In this document: positions 29,276 to 39,384 of the stretch, piece by piece
Layout of the letters: every line of letters begins with the position of its first letter
Numbering within the stretch: position 1 is the first letter of the stretch
From: Brucella cytisi
GTDB lineage: Bacteria > Pseudomonadota > Alphaproteobacteria > Rhizobiales > Rhizobiaceae
Reading direction: 5' to 3'
Assembly: GCA_012103075.1 (NCBI GenBank)
Contig: JAAVLQ010000001.1
Coordinates: forward strand, 2,097,001 to 2,161,000
DNA length: 64,000 nt
Made by a program: the position numbers and the translations under genes
Notes under the pieces: generated by a model
Seen by the model: the letters and a program-made list of their open reading frames with translations, nothing else
Told to the model about the DNA's origin: nothing
The model's database searches: none

Positions 29276-29440
29276 TCAGCCTTCGTGCAAGTGGAACCCC
29301 ACCGCCAGTGCCATGATCAATATGGCGATGACTGCGATCTTCCAGAAATCGCCGCGCTGCTTCAGGCCCGGCAGGCCAAGCGGTTTGATGATGTGCAGTC
29401 CCATCAGAAGAACAAGCAGCACAGGCAGGATTTTGGTCAC
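29276..29440 (-). CDS. Small two-helix membrane protein
   Basis: This short gene encodes 54 residues beginning MTKILPVLLVLLMGLHIIKP, with a basic linker (GLKQRGDFWK) and a second hydrophobic helix (IAVIAILIMALAVGFHL). The GTG start at 29440 has AGAGGTG five bases upstream. Size and sequence resemble a small conserved hypothetical protein of rhizobia that I recall without a function. It converges on the aldolase gene and shares the terminator. Confidence 0.7.
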   Translation of the reverse strand: MTKILPVLLVLLMGLHIIKPLGLPGLKQRGDFWKIAVIAILIMALAVGFHLHEG

Positions 29441-29601
29441 AAATCACCTCTCTGCCTCCTTGTGACGCAGACAGGCCGTCGCTGCAAGATGCGTGCAACA
29501 GACACAACCCTTTTACCGACAAGGTTCCATCTTCATCTTAAGTTTCATGGACGAGCCGCCGCCGGGCGGCGTAAACTGCATGCGGAGGTGATGAAAAGCG
29601 C

Positions 29602-29715
29602 ATGGAGGAGATAGACCAGAACAGGTCGATCTTGCGCTTTCGTCAGCAGACTAATCAGGAAGCAACAACCGCCCGACGGGTGGCGTTGCGCGTGTTTCTG
29701 GGAGGAAGAGCATGA
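29602..29715 (+). CDS. Possible 37-residue leader ORF overlapping prpE (ATGA)
   Basis: An ATG at 29602 opens a frame whose TGA overlaps the prpE ATG as ATGA. The peptide is arginine and glutamine rich (MEEIDQNRSILRFRQQTNQE) and resembles no family. The exact overlap suggests translational coupling, but chance cannot be excluded. Low confidence. Confidence 0.2.
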   Translation: MEEIDQNRSILRFRQQTNQEATTARRVALRVFLGGRA

Positions 29716-31621
29716 CTTCGAAATATGCCGAAACCTATGCCGCATGGCAGGCCGATCCTGAACGCTTTTGGGCTGAAGCGGCGCAGGCAATCGACTGGTT
29801 CAAGCCATGGGACCGTGTTTTTGCGGGCGACGAAGGTGTCTATGGACGTTGGTTCAAGGGTGCGCAGTGCAACACCTGCTATAATGCGCTCGACCGCCAT
29901 GTCGCCAAAGGGCGCGGTGAACAGGTTGCGCTCATCTATGAAAGCCCTGTCACCGGCAAGGTGCGCAAATTCACTTATCGCGAACTGCTGGAAGAAGTAG
30001 AAGCGCTGTCCGCCGTCATGCTCGACAATGGTGTATCGAAAGGCGATCGCGTTCTGATCTATATGCCGATGGTCCCCGAAGCAGCTGTCGCCATGCTGGC
30101 ATCGGCCCGTATCGGTGCCGTCCATTCCGTCGTCTTCGGCGGATTTGCTGCCACTGAACTCGCAACCCGTATTGACGACGCCAAGCCTGTGATGATCATC
30201 GCCGGTTCCTGCGGTATCGAGCCTACCCGCATCGTCCCCTATCAGGCCATGCTCGATAAGGCGATTTTACTTGCGCAGCACAAAGTCAATCATTGCATCA
30301 TATTGCAGCGCGAGCAGAGCCGGCACGAACCGGTGGCAGGACGTGACATCGACTATCGCGAGGCCGTTGATGCCGCGCGCGGTCGTCATGTTTCCTGCAC
30401 GCCGGTTGATGCTACCGACCCGCTTTACGTACTCTACACGTCCGGCACGACCGGCGAGCCGAAAGGCGTCGTGCGCGACAACGGCGGACACATGGTGGCG
30501 CTTGACTGGTCCATGAAGAATGTCTTCGGCGTGGAACCGGGACAAGTATGGTGGGCCGCATCCGATGTGGGTTGGGTGGTTGGCCATTCCTACATCGTTT
30601 ATGCCCCGTTGATCCATGGCGCGACCAGCATCCTGTTCGAAGGCAAGCCTATCGGCACACCCGATGCTGGCACCTACTGGCGCATCATCGCCGAACATGG
30701 CGTTGAAGTAATGTTCACCGCACCGACGGCGCTGCGTGCAATCAAGAAAGACGACGCGGACGGCAATTTCGTGCGTCGCTACGACCTTCAAAGTTCCGCG
30801 CCCTCTATCTCGCTGGCGAACGCGCCGATCCCGACACGATTCACTGGGCAGAAAATCTGCTGGGCTGCCCGGTGATCGATCACTGGTGGCAGACGGAAAG
30901 CGGCTGGCCGATGGTCGCCAATCCGCTCGGCCTCGGTCTTCTGGAAACCAAATACGGCTCACCCGCTGTCTGTCTTCCGGGTTACGATATCCGCGTGTTG
31001 GACGATGACGGCCACGAAGTCGAGCGCGGCCAGCTCGGGAATGTTCTCATCAAGCTGCCCCTGCCACCCGGTTGCCTGCCAACACTCTGGAACGCCGATG
31101 AGCGTTTCCGCAAAGCCTATCTGAACGAGTTCCCCGGCTACTATAAAACCGCCGATGCCGGCTACATGGATGAAGATGGCTATCTCTACATCATGAGCCG
31201 CACTGACGACATCATCAATGTCGCTGGCCATCGCCTGTCGACCGGGGCGATGGAGGAGGTACTCTCCAGCCATCCCGATGTTGCCGAATGTGCGGTGCTT
31301 GGTATTTCCGACCCGGTTAAAGGTCAGGTGCCTTGCGGCTTCCTCGTGCTGAAATCCAACATCGACCGCGATCCGCAAGAGGTCGAGAAGGAATGCGTCA
31401 GCATGGTGCGTGACATCATCGGACCTGTTGCAGCCTTCCGGCTGGCGCTGACCGTAAAGCGTCTGCCCAAGACGCGGTCTGGCAAGATTCTACGGTCAAC
31501 CATTCAGAAGATTGCCGACGGTGAGGAATGGAAGATGCCGGCCACAATTGACGATCCGGCTATTCTTGACGAAATCGGCACCGTTCTGCGCGAGCGTCAC
31601 ACGGGTCTCGCCTTCGCCTGA
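29712..31621 (+). CDS. prpE: Propionyl-CoA synthetase (acetyl-CoA synthetase-like), one frame break
   Basis: The restored 636-residue enzyme has the AMP-forming acyl-CoA synthetase motifs: YTSGTTGEPKGVVRDNGGH near residue 245, WWAASDVGWVVGHSYI, HWWQTESGWPM, and near the C-terminus the adenylation lysine in LPKTRSGKILRSTIQKI. The N-terminal YAETYAAWQADPERFWAEAA and GCGIEPTRIVPYQ-type segments are closer to PrpE than Acs. It activates propionate (or another short acid) to the CoA ester. One T is missing near 30787. GGGAGGAAG precedes the ATG. Confidence 0.9.
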
Positions 31622-31690
31622 TCTTAACCGTCCCGACTATTGACCGGCGGTTTCCGCCGGTCCACTCTCCATGCAAATTGGAGATCGATC

Positions 31691-32480
31691 ATGCGATTAG
31701 AAGGCAAGGTGGCAATCGTCACCGGCGCTGCCCGCGGTATTGGCTATGCCATAGCAAAGCGCTTCCTGATGGATGGCGCAAGCGTAGTCCTGTCCGACAT
31801 CGACAACGCCGCCGCCATGCGCGCAGCCAAGGATCTGGAGCAATTCGGCCCGGTTCGCCATATGGCAGCGGATGTGGGGACAAGCTCGATGTCCACAATC
31901 TCCTGACCTTCACCATCACCAATCTGGGTGAGGTTGATATTCTCGTCAACAACGCGGGTATCGTGCATCAGGCGGATTTCCTTGACCTCAAGGAAGAGGA
32001 TTTTGACCGTGTCATGCGTGTCAATCTCAAAGGCGCATTTCTGTGCGGACAGGCCGTGGCAAAACGCATGGTGGAGCGAGTCGAATCGGGCGGTGATCCG
32101 GGCACGATCATCAACATGTCATCGGTCAACGCAATCTTCGGTTTGCCGGAGCAGCTCGCCTATTCCGTTTCCAAGGGCGGATTGAACCAGCTGACACGTA
32201 CCATGGCAGTAGCGCTCGCCCGTTGGGGATTCGCGTCAATGCCATCGGCCCCGGCTCCATCGAGACCGACATGCTTTCCGCCGTGAACACAGACGCCGGT
32301 GCCCGCAACAGGATTCTATCAAGAACACCACTCGGTCGCATAGGCCAAGCCTCTGAAATTGCTTCGATAGCGTCGTTTCTGGCATCGCGGGATGCGAGCT
32401 ATGTAACAGGCCAGACCATCTATGCGGATGGTGGGCGCCTGCCCCTCAGCTTTACAGCAGCACCACGCTATAAGGCATGA
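31691..32480 (+). CDS. Short-chain dehydrogenase/reductase (two frame breaks)
   Basis: The restored protein of about 263 residues has the SDR cofactor motif [15 protein letters not shown] at residue 12, NNAG ([14 protein letters not shown]), the catalytic Ser/Tyr/Lys set ([11 protein letters not shown], then [15 protein letters not shown]) and the C-terminal GQTIYADGG. The Asp in LSDID after the second strand suggests NAD. The substrate is unknown. Two G bases are missing, near 31878 and 32228. It follows prpE by 69 bases. A hairpin (CTCCTGACA/TGTCAGGAG) lies at about 32524-32547. Confidence 0.85.
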
Positions 32481-32593
32481 TGTTGCGGCCCCGCTATATT
32501 AGGAAGATAATGAAATAAGGATTTGCTCCTGACAGAAAGCTGTCAGGAGGGGGGTGTGCGATAGTGCGTATCCAAGGATGAGGGAGATTCACC

Positions 32594-32779
32594 ATGGCAC
32601 TCGCAATCGCACCATTGATCGCAGTTTTGAAGGAATACAGGCGCAGGCATGATGAACGCCGTCGTTTCATTCGCACCGAGCGTGTAATCGACGGATTGCC
32701 TAAAGACCTGCGCAAGGATCTGGGCTGGCCGGATCGCTATCTGGAACAGCGCAACACCAAATACTGCAACGGAGAATAA
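32594..32779 (+). CDS. Small basic DUF1127/YjiS-like protein
   Basis: This 61-residue protein starts MALAIAPLIAVLKEYRRRHD and ends with DGLPKDLRKDLGWPDRYLEQ, resembling the arginine-rich YjiS/DUF1127-like domain whose members in alphaproteobacteria act in RNA and phosphate or carbon turnover. The match is partial. It lies six bases before the WYL regulator gene and is probably in its operon. Confidence 0.65.
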   Translation: MALAIAPLIAVLKEYRRRHDERRRFIRTERVIDGLPKDLRKDLGWPDRYLEQRNTKYCNGE

Positions 32780-32785
32780 AACGGA

Positions 32786-33486
32786 ATGCGCCGTGCAGAC
32801 CGCCTTTTCCAGATTGTTCAGCACCTGCGCGGTGGCAGGCTCGTCACCGCGCGCCAGCTGGCCGAGCGGCTGGAAGTCTCCGAACGCACCATCTATCGCG
32901 ATATTTCCGATCTGCAGTCAACCGGCGTCCCCATCGATGGCGAAGCCGGTGTCGGCTATATTTTGCGGCAGGGTTTCGAACTCCCGCCGCTTATGTTCAC
33001 GCGCGATGAAATCGTCGCTCTTGTCGCCGGGGCGCGCCTCATCCGCGCCGGGGCGGCGTTTCCATGGCGCGTGGCGCGGAAGAGGCTCTGGTCAAGATCG
33101 AAGCCGTTCTGCCCAAGGAAGAACGCGCCCGCATCACAAGTACTCAGATACATGCGCCAACTGCCCGCATCAGCATGGACGAACGCCGCATCATCGACGC
33201 GGTGGAACGCGCCGTCGATCAGGGCAATGTACTCAATATCCGCTATAGAGATCTGGAATCGCGCGAAAGCGAGCGTGATATTCGCCCGCTTGGTCTGTGG
33301 TTCTGGGGCAAGGTCTGGACGGTTATCGGCTGGTGCGAATTGCGCAATGCTTTCCGCACATTCCGGACAGATCGCATTGTTGAGGCCAGCGATGCAGGCC
33401 GCCTCTTCCGAGCCGAACGCGGCAAGACGCTGGGCGATTTCTACCGCCTCATGGAACTGAGCGAATACAACGCTTTTAAAGACTGA
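32786..33486 (+). CDS. WYL-domain transcriptional regulator (YafY/DeoR type), one frame break
   Basis: The restored protein of about 233 residues has an N-terminal helix-turn-helix (MRRADRLFQIVQHLRGGRLV, then LAERLEVSERTIYRDISDLQ) and a C-terminal WYL domain (VLNIRYRDLESRESERDIRP, LWFWGKVWTVIGWCELRNAF). Such proteins sense nucleotides or oligonucleotides and regulate stress genes. A base is missing in the GC-rich stretch near 33055. The target is unknown. Confidence 0.85.
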
Positions 33487-33507
33487 TTATTGCCTTCCAA
33501 GCCCAAG

Positions 33508-33740
33508 ATGACCGCTAAGCCGTTCTGGGACTGGCTCTTCTATCGCTTTCCGAGCAGAATGAATCGTATGAACTTTCAAATGAGTTCGGTTCTGACGCGA
33601 TCTGGCTAACATTGACGGTCGACAGATATGGCAAAATGCCCGTTCGGTTGATCTTTGAACCCGCGTCCTTGCTGCTGTTTCTACCGGTGTCACGCTCAGA
33701 ATATGAGGAACGGCTCTGCTTCGCACGCCGATATGCTTGA
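33508..33740 (+). CDS. Possible small hypothetical gene, frame broken
   Basis: An ATG at 33508 opens a frame (MTAKPFWDWL) which, after one base is added near 33540, continues in natural-looking protein sequence (SDAIWLTLTVDRYGKMPVRL, then LPVSRSEYEERLCFARRYA) to a TGA at 33738. The composition reads like a real protein, but no family is recognised and no good ribosome-binding site is present. It fills an otherwise empty 300-base gap. Confidence 0.3.
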
Positions 33741-33784
33741 AGCAGATCGACGCACGAAACTAGAGAGGAGTTTTTGAACCGGGC

Positions 33785-34270
33785 TTATTTCGTCAGGGCG
33801 GCAATGCGATCAAGCGCGCTTCCAAAACCTTTGAGCGAGACCTTGAAAGCGACTGGCAGGCTGGGTCCAAGTGCGGTGGCAGTGATATTGAGATTAGCTG
33901 CCGTCTTGAGCTTGCTGACCTGCTTGGCATCGAAAGAAAGTGGCGCCAGACAACCCTGCGGCAGGCAGGTCGAGAAAGTGAGCGCCGGTGCTTCTCCCTC
34001 GTCGATCTTCAGTGTAGCGCCCTTCGCCAGATTCAACCCGTACGGCATCAGAAGTACACCATCGACCTTACCGCCAGCGACATTGTGCAGTTCGACCGTC
34101 AGGACACGCTGGCCAGTCTGCGAGGAATTCTGCATCTGGTTCATAATGCAGTTTGTGCTCTCTTTCTGCGCCCGGCAGGAGATGGACCAGTCCTGATAGG
34201 TTTCTGTGAGGGTGCTGGCGCCTCCCGCAGCTTGAGCCAACAAAAAGCCCGGCTGATGAAGCCGGGCTTT
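33785..34270 (-). pseudogene. Invasion-associated locus B (IalB) family protein, 5' end lost at the IS1182 junction
   Basis: The mature part is complete: [20 protein letters not shown], then [20 protein letters not shown], and [14 protein letters not shown] with the paired cysteines of the IalB family, periplasmic proteins linked to host-cell entry in Bartonella and Brucella. Upstream, only the end of a signal peptide ([11 protein letters not shown]) remains before the frame runs into the palindrome at 34270-34244 and then the IS. No start codon for a full signal peptide is left, so the gene is probably inactive. Confidence 0.75.
34244..34270 (+). repeat. Left copy of 27-bp target duplication of the IS1182-type element
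   Basis: AAAGCCCGGCTGATGAAGCC followed by GGGCTTT occurs here and again at 37514-37540 in the same orientation. It is a GC-rich palindrome with flanking A and T runs, i.e. a transcription terminator used as the insertion target. Confidence 0.85.
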
Positions 34271-34659
34271 CAGATTGTTGACAAACCCCCGGCCTTGTTC
34301 GGGGGGTTTGTGATTCAGTGGGTCATGTTGAAGAAACCTGCTCCGTCCCAGACGGCTCTCGAGTTGGTAACGCTCGACAGCCCGGTGCCCAAGGATCATC
34401 TGCTTCGCAAGATCGATGCGGTGATAGACTTCTCCTTTATCCATGATCGGGTTGCCGGACTTTACTGCGCCGACAACGGCCGCCCGGCGCTCGATCCGAC
34501 CTTGATGTTCAAGGCTTTGTTCATCGGCTACCTGTTCGGCATCCGCTCGGAACGTCAGCTGGTGCGCGAGATCGAGGTCAATGTCGCCTATCGCTGGTTT
34601 CTGAGGATGAAGCTGACCGATGGTGTGTTCGATGCCTCGACGCTGTCGCAGAACCGCCG

Positions 34660-36370
34660 CCTGCATAGCGGCAATCTAGGTGAGATTCGCATTGCCTCAC
34701 TAGAAATGTTCCCTGATTGTTGGCCGTTGCCTCATCTGATTTGCTCCCAGCATTTGTGGGTGCGGAGCAAATCAGATGAGGCTGATCAGCGTGACGACGA
34801 AGAAGGAATTGGTTGCTGCTCTGGCAAAGCGCTATGCGGCCGGAAAGCGGGAGGAAAAATCGCAGATCCTCGATCAGTTCGTATCGATCAGTGGGATGCA
34901 TCGAAAACACGCGATGCGTTTATTGCGGGGGCAGATAAGCAACCGCAATCGCGAACGCGGGCGCAGATTTATAACGAGGCGACCCGACAGTCTCTTATTG
35001 TTCTGTGGGAAGCCTCTGACCGCATCTGCGGCAAACGATTGAAGCCCTTGCTGCCAATTCTGATCTCGGCGATGGAACAACATGGCCATTTGAAGTTAGA
35101 CGATCAGGTCCGCACACTTCTGCTACAGATGAGTGCGGCTACCATCGACCGTGCATTGAAAAGCGTGCGAGAAACAGCAGGCGGCCGTCGACGCCGACGT
35201 TCCGTTGCTTCATCGGCATTGAAGCGGAGTATCCCAATTCGAAAATTCTCCGACTGGGGTGATCCCGCACGGCTTCATCGAGGCCGATCTTGTGTCGCAC
35301 TCCGGTCCCAACGCACGCGGCAGCTTTATTCATACTCTTGTCCTTACGGATATTGCGACCGGTTGGACCGAGTGCGCGCCTCTGATTGTTCGCGAACAGA
35401 AGCTCTTGACGGAAGTTTTGACCGAGCTTCGCCGCATGATGCCGTTCCCGCTGCTTGGCTTTGATACGGATAACGATAGCGTATTCATCAACGAGACCCT
35501 CAGGGACTATTGCGTTCATTCAGATATCGAATTCACTCGCTGTCGGCCATATCGCAAAAATGATCAGGCTTATGTGGAGCAGAAAAACGGATCGGTCGTC
35601 CGCCGAATTGTTGGCTATCATCGGTATGAGGGTGTTGAAGCTGCAGCAACACTTGCGGAGCTTTATCGTTCGGTACGCTTGTTCGTGAACTTCTTTCAAC
35701 CGTCGTTTAAATTGCTCGAGAAGCAGCGAAATGGAGCGATGGTCAAGAAGCTCTACTCTTCTCCCGCGACGCCACATCAACGGCTATTGTCGGATGCAAG
35801 GACGGCGGTCGAGGTACGCGACCCCTTGGTGCGCATGAGTGAGCAACTCGACCCTGTGATGCTCCTCCGAAACATTCGTGCAGGACAACAGCGGCTTGCC
35901 GACATTGCGCATCAGGGAGCACCCTCAAGCGAGGCTCCCGATATCGAGAGCTTTTGCGAAGCCTGCGTATCGCGTGGACGGAGGGCGAAGTTCGTCCGAC
36001 CGCGAAAGCAAAGCCAAAACTGAAACGCGAGCGACGGCGGCCTGACCCGCTGGTTAACGTCACGAATGATCTTTACAGTTGGTTTGAAGCTGAGCCATGG
36101 AGAACCGGCCGGGAGCTACTGGAGCGACTTCAAAGCATTTATCCCGGCGAGTATCCTGATGCACTAATCCGTACGGTGCAACGACGGGTGAAAGCCCCGG
36201 CGTCGCGATCGCGCGCATAGAATGATATTCGGAAACGAGTCTGGCGAAGATGAACAACTACCAGCGCTCAGCAGGGCTTAGGGAGCATTCTGGTGAGGCA
36301 ATATGCTATCTGTTCGGGAGCATTTTTCGATGAGGCAATACGGCGTCTCATCCTGATTGTCGCGCTATAG
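34660..36370 (+). mobile_element. Second IS (rve-type DDE transposase) nested in the IS1182 element
   Basis: The ends are inverted: left TGCATAGCGGCAATCTAGG, right reverse complement TATAGCGCGACAATCAGGA, each followed by TGAGA. CCGCCG flanks both sides (34654-34659 and 36371-36376) as a six-base target duplication. Each end carries two subterminal copies of TTGCCTCA-N-AATGYTCCC in inverted orientation. The family could be the ISNCY/IS1202-like or IS481-like group; I cannot decide without a search. Confidence 0.8.
34776..36220 (+). pseudogene. Integrase-core (rve) transposase of the nested IS, three frame breaks
   Basis: The first part (MRLISVTTKKELVAALAKRY, KSQILDQFVSISGMHRKHAM) is a helix-turn-helix domain. 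The core has the DDE triad: Asp in FIEADLVSHSGPNARGSF, Asp in LLGFDTDNDSVF, Glu in RPYRKNDQAYVEQKNGSVVR. A basic C-terminal tail ends at 36220. Frame changes near 34960, 35240 and 35960 are needed to read it as one protein of about 480 residues. Whether these are sequencing errors or real decay cannot be told. Confidence 0.78.
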
Positions 36371-37513
36371 CCGCCGGCGTTTTAACGACGCATCGGTGGC
36401 CCGGGACATCTTCGACCATATCGTCGAACAGGCGATTGGCCATGGGCTGGTCGACGGGACGGTGCTCTATACCGACTCGCCCCATCTGAAGGCCAATGCC
36501 AACAAGGGCAAGTATGATCTGGCCATGATCGAGAAGTCGCGCGCCGACTATTGGGCCGCTCTCGACAGGGCGATCGAGGCCGAGCGGGCGCTGCACGGCC
36601 AGAAGCCATTGAAGGAAAAGAGCACGCGCCGCAGGTGACGGAGACCAAGGTCAGCCGCACCGATCCTGACAGCGGCTACATGGTGCGCGACGGCAAGCCG
36701 AAGGGCTTCTTCTATCTCGACCATCGCACGCTGGACGGCCGGCTTGCCATCATCACCGATACCCATGTCACCCCGGCAAACGTCCATGACAGCATCGTCT
36801 ACACGGGGCGGCTTGACCGGCAGCGTGAGCGCTTCGGCTTTGCTGTCGGTGCCGTCGGGCTCGATGCCGGCTATACCACATCCGGCATCGCCGAGGGGAC
36901 TGGAGGAGCGCGCCATCCTCGGTGTCACCGGCTATCGCAATCCAACACCGCCCAAACCCGGCATGATGCGCAAGTCGAAATTCGTCTACGACGGCGCGGT
37001 TGACGGCTACCGCTGCCCTGAAGGCCAACTCCTGACTTATGCCACCACCGACCGCAACGGCTATCGCCACTATCGCTCCGACCCGGCCATCTGCGGCGAC
37101 TGCCCGCTTCTCGCCTCCTGCACCAGCAACGCGGGGCGGAACGCACCATCACCCGCCATGTGTGGGCCGATGCCCGCGAGCGCACCGACACCCACCGCCT
37201 CACGCCTTGGGGCAAGGCCATCTACAAACGACGCAAGGAGACGGTGGAGCGTTCCTTTGCCGATGCCAAGCAGTTGCATGGACATCGCTATGCCAGTTCC
37301 GTGGCCTCATCAAGGTCAAATGGCAATGCCTGCTGGCCGCGAGTGCCCAGAACATCAAGAAGATCGCAATGGCGCTCACCAAAGGGCCAAAACCGGCCAT
37401 CGCGTGAGCTGGATACACCCTTCTCGATCGGCGTCAAAACTCCGCCGCCGAAAACAGCATAGTCCCAAGAACAAAACCCGCCGAAAATATCGACGGGTTT
37501 GTCAGTGAGTCTG

Positions 37514-37540
37514 AAAGCCCGGCTGATGAAGCCGGGCTTT
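37514..37540 (+). repeat. Right copy of the 27-bp IS1182 target duplication / trcR terminator
   Basis: Same sequence and orientation as 34244-34270. On the minus strand it lies 33 bases after the trcR stop and was presumably its intrinsic terminator before the IS insertion displaced the downstream T run. Confidence 0.8.
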
Positions 37541-37573
37541 TTTGTATTTCGGTAAAACGGTTTCCCGTCCCGA

Positions 37574-38262
37574 CTATTCTTCTTCGTCTTCGTCAGGCGT
37601 CGAGCTCTTGAGCGAAGAGAGCTTAGCGAAAACCTTGTCCGCGTCGAGTTCCTCTTCTGCAGGCTGTTCGTCACGATAGTCGAAATTCTCTGTCGCGGAG
37701 GCTGGCAGCAGGGTGCTATCCGATTCCGGTGTTGCCGGACGGTTGCGGGAAGCGCGTTCAACTTCGATGTCGAGATCAATCTGCGAGCAGAGGCCAAGCG
37801 TTACCGGGTCCATCGCCGTCAGATTTGCCGAGTTCCAGTGCGAACGATTGCGAATCTGTTCGATGGTCGACTTGGTCGTACCGATCAGGCGGGAAATCTG
37901 CGCATCCTTCAGTTCCGGATGATTGCGCACCAGCCAGAGAATCGCATTCGGGCGATCCGGCGCTTGGAAAGCGGCGTGTAACGCGGGCCTTTGCGCTTGG
38001 CTTCCGGAACACGAACCTTCGGCTCGGAAAGCTTCAGGCGATAATATGGATCCTTTTCACCCTTCGCGATCTCTTCGCGCGAAATCTGACCCGTGATGAC
38101 CGGATCCAGACCCTTGATGCCCTGAGAGGCTTCACCGTCGGCAATAGCCTTTACTTCCAGCGGGTGCAGCTTGCAGAAAGCGGCAATCTGATCAAAAGAC
38201 AGCGCCGTATTATCGACAAGCCAAACGGCCGTTGCCTTCGGCATAAGAAGCTGGGTGGCCAT
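37574..38262 (-). CDS. trcR: TrcR / DUF1013 family cell-cycle regulator (one frame break)
   Basis: The restored 229-residue protein starts MATQLLMPKATAVWLVDNTA and contains SFDQIAAFCKLHPLEVKAIA, LWLVRNHPELKDAQISRLIG and an acidic tail. DUF1013/TrcR proteins are essential alphaproteobacterial regulators that act with RNA polymerase on genes read by the housekeeping sigma factor. A G is missing near 37962, cutting the protein in half. The IS1182 insertion lies just downstream and leaves the coding region intact. Confidence 0.9.
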
Positions 38263-38381
38263 TAGATATAATCCTTCTGTTCGTCCGCTCCGGTGGCGCG
38301 GGACGTGGGCAAAACCACAATTTCCGGAAATCACGGCCTATATATCGTTTTTTATCGCCAGAGCAAGAATGGCTCTGAAGC

Positions 38382-39384
38382 TTAAGCAATATCGAGCACA
38401 ATCTTGCCAATATGCCTTCCCTCCTCCATGCGCTCATGCGCGCGCCATGCATCTTTCAGCGAAAAGATCATGTCCATCACCGGGGCAACATGGCGTTGCG
38501 CCAGAAGCGGCCAGACTTTTTGTCTCCAGTTCCCGTGCAATGCCAGCCTTGAAGTCAACAGGTCGCGGACGCAGCGTGGAGCCGGTATGGGTCAGGCGCT
38601 TGGTCATCAATATTGCAAAATTGGCCGTGGTTTTCGCACCGTTGAGAAAAGCGATCTGCACGATGCGGCCATCCTCGGCTGCAGCCTTGTAATTGCGGTC
38701 GACATAATCACCGCCGACCATATCGAGAATCACATCGGCGCCTTTGCCCCTGGTCACTTCCTTTACGACCTCGACAAAATCCTCTTGCCCGTAATTGACG
38801 GCGCGATCTGCTCCAAGTTTCAGACAGGCTTCGCATTTTTCCTTCGAGCCCGCCGTTGCAATGACGGTCGCACCAAATGCCTTTGCAAGCTGGATAGCCG
38901 TCGTGCCGATACCGGACGAGCCGCCGTGAACCAGAAAAACCTCGCCCTTCCTCAGCCCGCCGCGCTCGAACACATTGTGCCAGACGGTGAAGAAGGTTTC
39001 AGGGATCGCCGCCGCTTCGATGTAGCCATAGCCGGCAGGCAAGGGCAGTGCGTTAGTTTCATGCGCGACGGCATATTCAGCGTAGCCGCCGCCCGCCAGC
39101 AATGCGACCACCTGATCGCCGGTCTTGAACCGCTTGACGCCGCTGCCCATGGCAACAATGTCACCGGCAATCTCCAGTCCCGGAATATCCGATGCGCCGG
39201 GTGGCGGCGCATATTGTCCCTGTCGCTGCAGGACGTCCGGTCGGTTAACCCCGGCGGCGCGTACCCGCACCAGAATTTCACCTTCCTTGGGTTCAGGCAC
39301 CGAGCGTTGAACAGGTCGAAGCATATGGGCTCCGCCCGGTTCGGAGATTTCGATAGCAGTCATCTGGGAAGGCAAGTCGGCCAT
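38382..39384 (-). CDS. NAD(P)H:quinone oxidoreductase, zeta-crystallin type (one frame break)
   Basis: The restored 333-residue protein belongs to the zinc-free MDR family: GVNRPDVLQRQGQYAPPPGA near residue 50, GLEIAGDIVAMG, and the nucleotide-binding VHGGSSGIGTTAIQLAKAFG near residue 145. These enzymes reduce quinones with NADPH. One extra A near 38518 breaks the frame; the restored tail reads MEEGRHIGKIVLDIA. The ATG at 39384 is used, since the preceding frame starts only with TTG. Confidence 0.9.

Larger units (their letters stand above)
34325..37407 (+). pseudogene. IS1182-family transposase, split by the inner IS and several indels
   Basis: The N-terminal part ([60 protein letters not shown]) is the DUF772 region of IS1182 transposases. 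After the inner IS the protein resumes (NDASVARDIFDHIVEQAIGH, then GFFYLDHRTLDGRLAIITDT, GLDAGYTTSGIAE, RRKETVERSFADAKQLHGHR), which supplies the DDE residues. Removing the inner IS and one target copy restores an open QNRRRFND junction. At least four further frame breaks (about 36630, 36897, 37125 and 37300) remain. Confidence 0.85.
34271..37513 (+). mobile_element. IS1182-family element, interrupted by a second IS
   Basis: The element is bounded by imperfect terminal inverted repeats (left CAGATTGTTGACAAACCC, right reverse complement CAGACTCACTGACAAACCC) and flanked by a 27-bp direct repeat of a terminator palindrome. Without the inner IS it would be about 1.5 kb, normal for IS1182. IS1182 elements are known for inserting at palindromes. 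It sits between the IalB-type gene and trcR. Confidence 0.85.

Noticed and set aside
34660-37407. Composite transposon carrying cargo between the IS ends
   Set aside because: Everything between the ends is transposase sequence; the second element is nested, and no passenger gene is present.
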